In this document: positions 1-7,306 of the stretch, piece by piece | Position numbering within the stretch: position 1 is the stretch's first letter | How the letters are laid out: the number at the start of each line of letters is the position of its first letter | Source of the DNA: an uncultured Bacteroidota bacterium | Lineage (GTDB): Bacteria > Bacteroidota > Bacteroidia > Flavobacteriales > Flavobacteriaceae | DNA length: 13,973 bases | Assembly (NCBI GenBank): GCA_902628605.1 | Contig: CACONV010000021.1 | Location: 1 to 13,973 of the forward strand | Reading direction: 5' to 3' | Notes under the pieces: generated by a model | What the model saw: only the letters and a program-made list of their open reading frames with translations | What the model was told of the DNA's origin: nothing | The model's database searches: none | Made by a program: the position numbers and the translations under genes

Positions 1-159
1 ATGAAAAGAACCTACCAACCATCTAAAAGAAAGAGAAAAAATAAACACGGTTTTAGGGAAAGAATGTCTACTGCAAACGGAAGAAAGGTTATTTCAAGTC
101 GTAGAGCTAAAGGGAGAAAAAAAATATCTGTTTCATCTGAACCCAGGCATAAAAAGTGA
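1..159 (+). CDS. rpmH: 50S ribosomal protein L34
   Basis: Encodes a 52-residue, very basic protein of the large ribosomal subunit. The N-terminus [20 protein letters not shown] and the following [20 protein letters not shown] stretch are the classic L34 signature. Length is typical for Bacteroidota; the C-terminal tail ([11 protein letters not shown]) is a few residues longer than in E. coli L34 (46 residues). The ATG is the first base of the window, so its ribosome-binding region and promoter are not visible. A hairpin plus T-run follows 22 nt after the stop. The usual bacterial partner rnpA (RNase P protein) does not follow; carB does. Identification is essentially certain from sequence. 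Confidence 0.97.
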   Translation: MKRTYQPSKRKRKNKHGFRERMSTANGRKVISSRRAKGRKKISVSSEPRHKK

Positions 160-181
160 GAAATTTTAAATTAAATTATTT

Positions 182-220
182 AGGTGTTACTTTGATTAGA
201 GTTACACCTTTTTTATTTTT
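182..220 (+). terminator. Rho-independent terminator after rpmH
   Basis: Arms 182-190 (AGGTGTTAC) and 201-209 (GTTACACCT) pair over 9 bp with one T-T mismatch and a 10-nt loop. They are followed by a T-rich run, 209-220. The position, 22 nt past the rpmH stop and 10 nt before the carB start, suits a terminator that separates or attenuates the two genes. No separate carB promoter was recognised after it, so some read-through is possible. Confidence 0.75.
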
Positions 221-230
221 ATAAGTATCT

Positions 231-3080
231 ATGCCTAAAAGAAAAGATTTAAAAAAAATTCTAATTATAGGTTCGGGACCGATAATAATTGGGCAAGCTT
301 GCGAGTTTGATTATTCAGGAAGCCAAGCTTTACGATCACTTCGAGAAGATGGAATAGAAACCTATTTAATTAATTCTAACCCTGCGACTATAATGACTGA
401 CCCCACCATGGCAGATCATATATTTTTAAAGCCTTTAAATACTAAATCAATAATTGAAATTTTATCAGGCAATAAGATAGATGCAGTACTTCCAACTATG
501 GGGGGTCAAACTGCCTTAAATTTGTGTATAGAGGCAGACGAAAAGGGTATTTGGGATGACTTCAATGTTGAAATAATTGGAGTTGACATTGAAGCTATCA
601 ACATTACTGAGGATAGACAAAGATTCAAAGAGCTTCTTAAGAAAATTGATATTCCAGTAGCACCAGCCGAAACAGCAAACTCTTTTTTAAAGGGAAAAGA
701 AATTGCTCAGAACTTTGGATTTCCATTAGTTATTAGACCTTCATTTACTCTTGGAGGGACAGGTGCTTCTTTTGTTCATAATTCAGAAAACTTTGATGAA
801 TTACTAACAAGGGGATTAGAAGCATCACCAATCCATGAAGTATTAATTGATAAAGCTTTACTGGGTTGGAAAGAGTATGAACTAGAATTGTTAAGGGATA
901 AAAATGACAATGTTGTAATAATCTGCTCTATTGAAAATATGGATCCAATGGGGATTCATACCGGTGACTCCATCACTGTTGCCCCTACCATGACTTTATC
1001 TGATGAAACATTTCAAAGAATGAGGGACATGGCAATAAAAATGATGAGAAATATTGGAGACTTTGCTGGGGGTTGCAATGTTCAATTTGCGGTAAGTCCA
1101 GATGAAAAAGAAGAAATTATTGCAATTGAAATTAATCCAAGAGTTTCTAGATCATCAGCATTGGCATCAAAAGCATCAGGATATCCGATAGCTAAAATTG
1201 CTGCAAAATTGGCAATAGGTTACACTTTGGATGAAGTCGATAACCAAATTACAAAATCTACATCAGCATTGTTTGAGCCCTCTGTTGATTATGTAATTGT
1301 TAAGATACCTCGTTGGAATTTTGACAAATTTGAAGGTTCAGACAGAATTCTTGGATTGCAAATGAAATCGGTAGGGGAAGTTATGGGAATTGGCCGATCT
1401 TTTCAGGAGGCTCTTCACAAGGCAACTCAATCTCTCGAAATAAAACGAAATGGCCTTGGAGCTGATGGGAAAGGATATAAAGATTACGATACAATAATTG
1501 AAAAACTTACAAATGCAAGTTGGGATAGAGTTTTTGTAATTTATGATGCTATTCAATTAGGAGTCTCGTTGTCAAAAATTCACGAAATAACAAAAATTGA
1601 TATGTGGTTTCTAAAACAATTTGAAGAATTAAATGATTTAGAAGTAAAAATATCAAATTATAATATAAAAAGTCTTGATAAGGATTTACTTCTTGAAGCC
1701 AAGCAAAAAGGTTTTGCTGACAGACAAATTGCGTACATGCTTGGTTGTGTTGAAAGTGAAATTTACAAGCTAAGAAAAAAATTTAATATTAATAGAGTTT
1801 ACAAACTAGTAGATACTTGTGCTGCCGAATTCCAGGCTAAAACACCCTATTATTATTCAACTTTTGAAGCGGAAATGCAACTTGGTCAAAAAAATCCCTT
1901 CATTGACAATGAAAGCTTGGTTTCAAACAAAAAGAAAATTATCGTCCTGGGATCTGGGCCAAACAGAATTGGTCAGGGTATAGAATTTGACTACTGCTGT
2001 GTTCATGGAGTTTTAGCAGCATCAGAATGCGGTTACGAAACTATTATGATAAACTGTAACCCAGAGACGGTATCTACAGATTTTGACATTGCAGATAAAT
2101 TATATTTTGAGCCCGTTTTTTGGGAGCATATTTATGATATAATTCAGCATGAGAAACCTGAAGGAGTAATAGTTCAACTAGGAGGACAAACTGCACTCAA
2201 GCTAGCAGAGAAACTTGATAGATACGGAATTAAAATAATCGGAACCAGTTTTAAATCTTTAGACTTAGCCGAAGATAGAGGAAGCTTTTCAAATCTATTG
2301 AAGAATAATAAGATACCATATCCTGACTTTGGGGTAGCTGAAAATGCTGAACAGGCAATTGAACTTTCTAAAAAATTAAATTTTCCAATTCTTGTAAGAC
2401 CTTCGTATGTTCTTGGAGGGCAGGGTATGAAGATTGTTATTAATAAGGATGAGTTAGAAGCTCATGTAGTAGATCTTTTAAGAAAGATTCCCAAAAATAA
2501 ATTACTACTTGATCATTACTTAGATGGAGCAATTGAAGCTGAAGCAGATGCTATTTGTGATGGGGACTCTGTGCATATAATTGGTATTATGGAGCACATT
2601 GAACCATGTGGTATTCATTCTGGTGATTCGAATGCTACCCTTCCTGTTTTTAATATAGGTGAATATGTTCTCCAGCAAATAAAAGATCACACATTAAAAA
2701 TAGCAAAAGCCTTAAATACAGTCGGTCTGATAAACATTCAGTTTGCAATTAAGAATGAAAAAGTTTATGTTATTGAAGCTAACCCTAGAGCTTCACGTAC
2801 AGTTCCGTTTATTGCTAAAGCTTATAACGAACCCTATGTTAATTATGCCACCAAAGTAATGCTAAGAAAAAATAAATTAAAAGACTTTAAATTTCAACCC
2901 AAATTAGAAGGGTATGCTATAAAACAACCCGTTTTTTCATTTAATAAATTTCCTAACGTTAATAAACAACTTGGACCTGAAATGAAAAGTACGGGGGAGA
3001 GTATTATTTTCATAAAAAACCTCAAAGATGATGACTTTTACAACCTATATTCTAGAAGGAAAATGTATTTAACCAAATAA
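231..3080 (+). CDS. carB: Carbamoyl-phosphate synthase, large (ammonia) chain, short form without MGS domain
   Basis: Makes carbamoyl phosphate from bicarbonate, ammonia (delivered by CarA) and two ATP, for pyrimidine and arginine synthesis in the cytoplasm. The protein has two homologous synthetase halves. The first opens with GSGPIIIGQACEFDYSG near residue 15 and has its ATP-grasp motif RPSFTLGGTGA near 170. The second opens with LGSGPNRIGQGIEFDY near residue 573 and has RPSYVLGGQGM near 723. A helical oligomerisation region lies between them (about 400-560). Length is 949 residues against 1073 in E. coli: it ends soon after the GPEMKSTGE motif, so the C-terminal MGS-like allosteric domain (UMP/ornithine site) is missing. 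To my knowledge this is usual in Flavobacteriia. carA is not in the window. The ATG at 231 gives the expected N-terminus; no Shine-Dalgarno is evident. Confidence 0.97.
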   Translation: MPKRKDLKKILIIGSGPIIIGQACEFDYSGSQALRSLREDGIETYLINSNPATIMTDPTMADHIFLKPLNTKSIIEILSGNKIDAVLPTMGGQTALNLCIEADEKGIWDDFNVEIIGVDIEAINITEDRQRFKELLKKIDIPVAPAETANSFLKGKEIAQNFGFPLVIRPSFTLGGTGASFVHNSENFDELLTRGLEASPIHEVLIDKALLGWKEYELELLRDKNDNVVIICSIENMDPMGIHTGDSITVAPTMTLSDETFQRMRDMAIKMMRNIGDFAGGCNVQFAVSPDEKEEIIAIEINPRVSRSSALASKASGYPIAKIAAKLAIGYTLDEVDNQITKSTSALFEPSVDYVIVKIPRWNFDKFEGSDRILGLQMKSVGEVMGIGRSFQEALHKATQSLEIKRNGLGADGKGYKDYDTIIEKLTNASWDRVFVIYDAIQLGVSLSKIHEITKIDMWFLKQFEELNDLEVKISNYNIKSLDKDLLLEAKQKGFADRQIAYMLGCVESEIYKLRKKFNINRVYKLVDTCAAEFQAKTPYYYSTFEAEMQLGQKNPFIDNESLVSNKKKIIVLGSGPNRIGQGIEFDYCCVHGVLAASECGYETIMINCNPETVSTDFDIADKLYFEPVFWEHIYDIIQHEKPEGVIVQLGGQTALKLAEKLDRYGIKIIGTSFKSLDLAEDRGSFSNLLKNNKIPYPDFGVAENAEQAIELSKKLNFPILVRPSYVLGGQGMKIVINKDELEAHVVDLLRKIPKNKLLLDHYLDGAIEAEADAICDGDSVHIIGIMEHIEPCGIHSGDSNATLPVFNIGEYVLQQIKDHTLKIAKALNTVGLINIQFAIKNEKVYVIEANPRASRTVPFIAKAYNEPYVNYATKVMLRKNKLKDFKFQPKLEGYAIKQPVFSFNKFPNVNKQLGPEMKSTGESIIFIKNLKDDDFYNLYSRRKMYLTK

Positions 3081-3087
3081 TTATCAT

Positions 3088-3579
3088 TTGAAAAAAGAAC
3101 GAAATAAAAATATATTAGTAGCAGGTATCATTATCTTGGCAATTCTATCTAGATTAGTCCCTCACCCTCCAAATTTTGCACCAATAACTGGGATTGCTCT
3201 TTTTTCTTCCAAAAAATTAAACAATAAATTATTTAGTGTTTTCCTCCCAATTATTCCCTTGTTTATTTCAGATCTTTTTATTGGAATAACCTTTATAAAT
3301 ATTTTCGTCTATCTATCATTTATCATAATATATTTTTTAGGATCTATATCCCCAAAAATAGACGTAAAAACAGTTTTTTTGTCATCGGTTATTTTTTTTA
3401 TTTTAACAAATCTAGGAGTTTGGTATCTAGGTTACCCAAAAAATATTGAAGGATTAATCACATGTTTTACCCTAGCTATACCTTTTTTTGTAAATACCAT
3501 TTTAGGTGACTTATTTTACTCTTTCATTCTTTTTAGATCCTATAAAGCTGCTGAGAAAATTAAATTCATATCCGCATAA
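3088..3579 (+). CDS. DUF6580-family integral membrane protein, putative transporter (TTG start)
   Basis: A 163-residue, very hydrophobic inner-membrane protein with about five predicted spans (roughly 8-25, 33-45, 48-85, 95-115, 125-155). Conserved features recognised are SRLVPHPPNFAPITGIALF near the N-terminus, TNLGVWYLGYP in the middle, and AIPFFVNTILGDLFYS near the C-terminus. These match the DUF6580 family as I recall it, which is annotated as a putative transport protein resembling small substrate-binding membrane components. Function is not established. The start is a TTG at 3088; no in-frame ATG is available near the N-terminus. It begins 7 nt after the carB stop, so it is probably co-transcribed with carB. 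A cobalamin riboswitch and a BtuB-like receptor lie just downstream, so a role in corrinoid uptake is a reasonable inference only. Confidence 0.8.
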   Translation: MKKERNKNILVAGIIILAILSRLVPHPPNFAPITGIALFSSKKLNNKLFSVFLPIIPLFISDLFIGITFINIFVYLSFIIIYFLGSISPKIDVKTVFLSSVIFFILTNLGVWYLGYPKNIEGLITCFTLAIPFFVNTILGDLFYSFILFRSYKAAEKIKFISA

Positions 3580-3633
3580 TTGATTCAAATTTTGTTTAAA
3601 TTTAAAAATTGGTTTTTCTAAAATTTAGAAGAT

Positions 3634-3824
3634 TAAAAGGGAAATTGGATTCAAAGACAATGCTGTTCCCGCAACTGTATGCTAATACCTATTTAGGTTT
3701 TTTCTATAAACTCAATGCCACTGATTTTTTTTGGGAAGGCGAATAGAAAAAAGCAAGCCAGGAGACCTGCCAATAAATATTGTATGATTTTTTCGGGATA
3801 AAAATATCTACATACTAATTTATT
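3634..3824 (+). promoter_or_regulatory. Cobalamin (B12) riboswitch with expression-platform hairpin
   Basis: The aptamer core runs from the AAAAGGGAAATTGG segment (3634-3647) through TGTTCCCGCAACTGTA (3664-3679), GCCACTG (3717-3723) and GGGAAGGCGAATAG (3733-3746). It ends in the B12 box AGCCAGGAGACCTGCC (3756-3771). These are the conserved blocks of the cobalamin riboswitch in their normal order. Right after the box is an imperfect hairpin: 3772-3778 pairs with 3818-3824 and 3782-3786 with 3811-3815. An inner T5/A5 stem (3789-3793 with 3800-3804) exposes the loop CGGGAT (3794-3799). CGGGA is the exact complement of TCCCG at 3667-3671, as expected for the L5-L13 kissing loop of this class. The hairpin ends 6 nt before the receptor ATG at 3831, which suggests B12-dependent repression of translation. 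No oligo-U terminator follows. Confidence 0.93.
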
Positions 3825-3830
3825 ACATAT

Positions 3831-5693
3831 ATGAAAGTAAAAGTAAAAACCTTACTCTTGTGTTTCTTTTATATTACCAATAATTTAAAAGCTCAAGATT
3901 TGAATATAAAAAAGGATTCATTAGACACAAAAACATTTTATTTAGATGAAATAACATTAATTGAAAGTCAAATACCAATTAAAAGAAAAGAATCTGGAAG
4001 AAGTATTATTAAAATTGATAGTATAGATTTAAAAAAATTTGGAGGAAGAAATATTTCTGAACTTTTGTCAACCAAGGCTGGAATAATTACTTTAGGCAAT
4101 GCATCAATTACCGGTCAAAACTTAAGATATGCGATTAGAGGCAGTAACAACAGTCAGGTTCTTATTTTAATTGATGGGGTAAGAATTTCAGACCCTTCAC
4201 GAATTGATAATGATTTTGATATAAATTTTTTGAATATTAATCAAATTGAGTCCCTCGAGATTTTAAAAGGTGCTTCAAGTTCGTTATATGGTAGCTCTGC
4301 TTCAGCAGGTGTTATAAATATTACAACAAAAAAAAGTGGCAAAAGGGAGTCGTTAAGTATTGATTTATACACTGGGACAGAAAATGATACTAAAAGAAAA
4401 TTAGACAATTTGACTTACTTTTCTACAAATTTGGGGTTTAATAAGGATTTAAGTTTTTTAAAGTTAGGATTTAATTTATCAACTCTAAATACAAATGGTA
4501 TGAGTGCTATATCAACTGGCTCAGAGATTGATAATTTTTCTAAATATAATTTTAATCTCAATTTATCTAGTAAAGAGGGGCCCATTGGATGGTATGTTAT
4601 TTTAAATAAATCTCAAATTAAAAATGGTTATGACAATTCCTTTCCAATTGAAGATGCAAATTTTATTGGACTTAGTTTCTTGGAGTCACTCAATTCAAGA
4701 TTCAAATATCAATACGGTAAAGGTGAAATATCTATTACGGCTGGCTTCCAGAATACTAGTCGAGAATACAGAGATAATTATCCTTTAACATTTAAATCAA
4801 CAAATAAAAGCGCAGAAATTCTTAACAAATTCAAAATTTCAGATAAAATTTATTCAGTTCAAGGTATACTTTTTCAAGATTCTGGTTATGATGGTGTTCC
4901 AAATGTTAGTCAAGTGGGGTTATATTCAAATCTAGTTTATTTGAGTGGGAAAAATTTAAATCTCAGTTTAGGAGGAAGAATTAATAATCACCAGACATAT
5001 GGTAAATTTTTCACATACAGTTTAAATCCTTCCTACAATATTGACTTTAAAGAATCAGAAAACATCAAAATATTTTCAACTTTAAACTCAGCATTTATTG
5101 CACCAAGTTTGTATCAACTCTATGATCCATATTCAGGAAATAAAGAATTACTGCCAGAGGAAAGTATTTCAAAGGAAATGGGTATTGAAATTAACAACCA
5201 AAAACGAAATCTTTCGATAGTTTTCTTTGAAAGAGAAGAGAATCCCAAGATTATCTATGAATATGACATTTCAACTTTTAAAGGGGGATATATTAATTCT
5301 CCGTCAGATTTAATCTTTAGAGGTGTTGAAATTGATTATTTGAAAAAATTTTTTAATAAAATGGATTTCAATTTTAATTATACCTTCAATGAACTTAAAA
5401 GAGGAACTTTACAAAGATTACCAAAACACTCTTTCAACGAATCAATTACATATTATCTTAAAAACAATAAACAATTATCTTTTATCTATAGGTATAGAGG
5501 TAAAAGGGAAGCTCTGGGAGGTACAGAAATATTAAATTCATATGGTTTAATGGACTTGAGGTACGCATTCTCTAAAGATAAAATGAAATTTAATTTTTGG
5601 ATTAATAATATATTTAACAAAGAGTATGTTGAAATTTTAAATTATTCTAGTAAAGGAAGGAATCTTCGATTCGGAATTAGTTATGAATTTTAA
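3831..5693 (+). CDS. btuB: TonB-dependent outer-membrane receptor, probable vitamin B12 transporter (BtuB-like)
   Basis: Predicted to bind cobalamin or other corrinoids at the cell surface and import them through the outer membrane using TonB energy. A signal peptide spans residues 1-21 (cleavage after LKA, before Q22). A TonB-box-like segment YLDEITLIES lies at 37-46. The plug domain (about 50-165) carries LRYAIRGSNNSQVLILIDGV and LEILKGASSSLYGSSASAGV. The rest is a 22-strand-type barrel ending in the aromatic RFGISYEF, the usual barrel-assembly signal. The 620 residues are close to E. coli BtuB (614). Substrate assignment rests mainly on the cobalamin riboswitch directly upstream; sequence alone would only say TonB receptor. 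The start at 3831 gives a good signal peptide. The 3' end overlaps the convergent S41 peptidase gene by 17 bp. Confidence 0.9.
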   Translation: MKVKVKTLLLCFFYITNNLKAQDLNIKKDSLDTKTFYLDEITLIESQIPIKRKESGRSIIKIDSIDLKKFGGRNISELLSTKAGIITLGNASITGQNLRYAIRGSNNSQVLILIDGVRISDPSRIDNDFDINFLNINQIESLEILKGASSSLYGSSASAGVINITTKKSGKRESLSIDLYTGTENDTKRKLDNLTYFSTNLGFNKDLSFLKLGFNLSTLNTNGMSAISTGSEIDNFSKYNFNLNLSSKEGPIGWYVILNKSQIKNGYDNSFPIEDANFIGLSFLESLNSRFKYQYGKGEISITAGFQNTSREYRDNYPLTFKSTNKSAEILNKFKISDKIYSVQGILFQDSGYDGVPNVSQVGLYSNLVYLSGKNLNLSLGGRINNHQTYGKFFTYSLNPSYNIDFKESENIKIFSTLNSAFIAPSLYQLYDPYSGNKELLPEESISKEMGIEINNQKRNLSIVFFEREENPKIIYEYDISTFKGGYINSPSDLIFRGVEIDYLKKFFNKMDFNFNYTFNELKRGTLQRLPKHSFNESITYYLKNNKQLSFIYRYRGKREALGGTEILNSYGLMDLRYAFSKDKMKFNFWINNIFNKEYVEILNYSSKGRNLRFGISYEF

Positions 5694-7254
5694 AACCTTC
5701 CAATAACTTAAGATTTATTATATCAATATACATTTGCTGAGTTTTATCAATCCCAGGTTCAAATAGGGGCATTAAAGATTCTTTAACTTCATCTTTCTTT
5801 TTACTACTGCCGGAAATATGATCTAGTGCTAAAGATAACAGGGGTTCAGTTTTATCCCCAATGGTGCCCAAGTTTGAAGCCTTTTCCCTATACTCTATAT
5901 CAGGTTCTAACCCATAATTATAATCTGCAAAATTCTCACTATTAGCAATTTTTAAAACGATTGGTTGCATCGCATATTTATGCTTTGGATTTTTAGTTTG
6001 TTGATCATTATCAGTGTAGTCGTACAATGTAATTGATCCAACATTTTTTCCAACTGTTTTGATTCCAATTTGTATTATATCAATATGTGGTGTTAATCCA
6101 TTAATGAGAAGTTCACTTGAGGAGGCAGTTCTATTTGAAGTCAAAACATATAACCTATTTAGACTAAGGCTTGGAAGTGGATTACCGTCTGGTCTCGTGT
6201 CAGTAAAATAATTGTCGAAATTTAAATCGTCTGATGGATCATCATTAGAGTTTCTATCTTCAATAAATGCCATTATTTTATCATTCCATATTTGTTTAGC
6301 AAAAATGGTTCCTGTGAATTGACCAGTTATTAAACTAGCTAAGTAGGTACAAGTATTTACCGAACCTCCTCCATTGTATCTCAAATCCAAGATAAGCTCA
6401 TCCAAATTTTCACTCTTTAAATAAACAAATAAATCGATCAACTCTTCATTAAAATCTCTATCTACTTCGCCATCACCGTTACTATCTACGGTTCCTAAAA
6501 ATTTATTATACATTACATATCCTATCTTTTTTGAACCGTGTATAATTATGGAAGCATTATGGACCGGGACTTCTTGGAAGTTCTCTTCTTTATTAAGTGT
6601 TACACTTATATCCCTTGAAATAACCAAATCATTTTCAGAATCATAATCTACAAGCTGAATGCTGTAAGTTGTTTGTTCCCCATATAATAGAGACATGTAG
6701 TTATTAAAGTTCAATACATTGTCATTTACACTATTAAAAATATCTCCACGTTTTATACCTTTGTTAAATGCGTCCGATTCCGGTAGAACATATGTTACTG
6801 CTCCAATTATACTCTCTCCATCATCCCTCACATAAAGTTGAAATTTCATTCCATTAGAGGCAGTTGTACCTGAAAGCTTATTTTCTAATACTTCATAGTC
6901 TTCTTCTATCCAACTAAATCTGTCATCTTGATGCAACAAACCTTCAAAAAATTCTTTGCTGTCTTGTTGAGAATTTAAAAGTGCAATGTATTCACTTTCC
7001 ATTGTAGCCTTTGAGTCTGTAAGATCAGCAACGTCCGATTGCCAATAATAATATTGATTTAATCCTTTCCAAATAAAGTCATTAATTTCTGTCGAAAGTG
7101 TTATTTCTGGTGAAGAGTCACTCGATTCAGACTCCACATCGGATACAACATTTATTTCATTATCATCAATATCTTTTTTAGAACATTTTATCGACAGAAG
7201 AAGAAATACGGACAAACAAATTAAACTTCTAACTGTAATTTCAAATTTTATCAT
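5677..7254 (-). CDS. S41-family (C-terminal-processing-like) serine peptidase, predicted lipoprotein
   Basis: A 525-residue predicted secreted peptidase. The N-terminal hydrophobic segment (10-22) ends in a probable lipobox cysteine C24 (LLLSIKC). Lysine just before the cysteine is atypical, so lipidation is likely but not certain. The following SKKDIDDNE and Ser/Glu/Asp-rich linker (25-50) resembles the charged export signal of surface lipoproteins in Bacteroidota. Next come an S41 N-terminal helical region (about 53-110), a PDZ-like segment (about 125-205, with GIKRGDIFNSVND), and the peptidase core. The catalytic pair is recognisable: Ser378 in NRTASSSELL and Lys403 in TVGK, with the 25-residue spacing of CtpA-type enzymes. 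LDLRYNGGGSV is the typical strand before them. Substrate is unknown. It lies 52 nt downstream of purB on the same strand. Confidence 0.9.
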   Translation of the reverse strand: MIKFEITVRSLICLSVFLLLSIKCSKKDIDDNEINVVSDVESESSDSSPEITLSTEINDFIWKGLNQYYYWQSDVADLTDSKATMESEYIALLNSQQDSKEFFEGLLHQDDRFSWIEEDYEVLENKLSGTTASNGMKFQLYVRDDGESIIGAVTYVLPESDAFNKGIKRGDIFNSVNDNVLNFNNYMSLLYGEQTTYSIQLVDYDSENDLVISRDISVTLNKEENFQEVPVHNASIIIHGSKKIGYVMYNKFLGTVDSNGDGEVDRDFNEELIDLFVYLKSENLDELILDLRYNGGGSVNTCTYLASLITGQFTGTIFAKQIWNDKIMAFIEDRNSNDDPSDDLNFDNYFTDTRPDGNPLPSLSLNRLYVLTSNRTASSSELLINGLTPHIDIIQIGIKTVGKNVGSITLYDYTDNDQQTKNPKHKYAMQPIVLKIANSENFADYNYGLEPDIEYREKASNLGTIGDKTEPLLSLALDHISGSSKKKDEVKESLMPLFEPGIDKTQQMYIDIINLKLLEGFKIHN

Positions 7255-7306
7255 AATATAAGCCTTCTAAAGTAAAAATACTTTTTAAACAAAAAAAGTG
7301 CCAAAT

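Noticed and set aside
1338..1556. 72-residue ORF on the minus strand
   Set aside because: Lies wholly inside carB in antisense; no recognisable domain, and carB is clearly the real gene.
3591..3628. Bacteroidota promoter (TTTG ... TAAAATTTA) before the riboswitch
   Set aside because: The -7 element is imperfect and the spacing (24 nt) is longer than the usual 19-21; a promoter must exist nearby but this one cannot be supported.
7264..7290. Small inverted repeat AAAGTA/TACTTT between purB and the S41 gene as a terminator
   Set aside because: AT-only 6-bp stem with no T-run on the minus strand after it; too weak to call.
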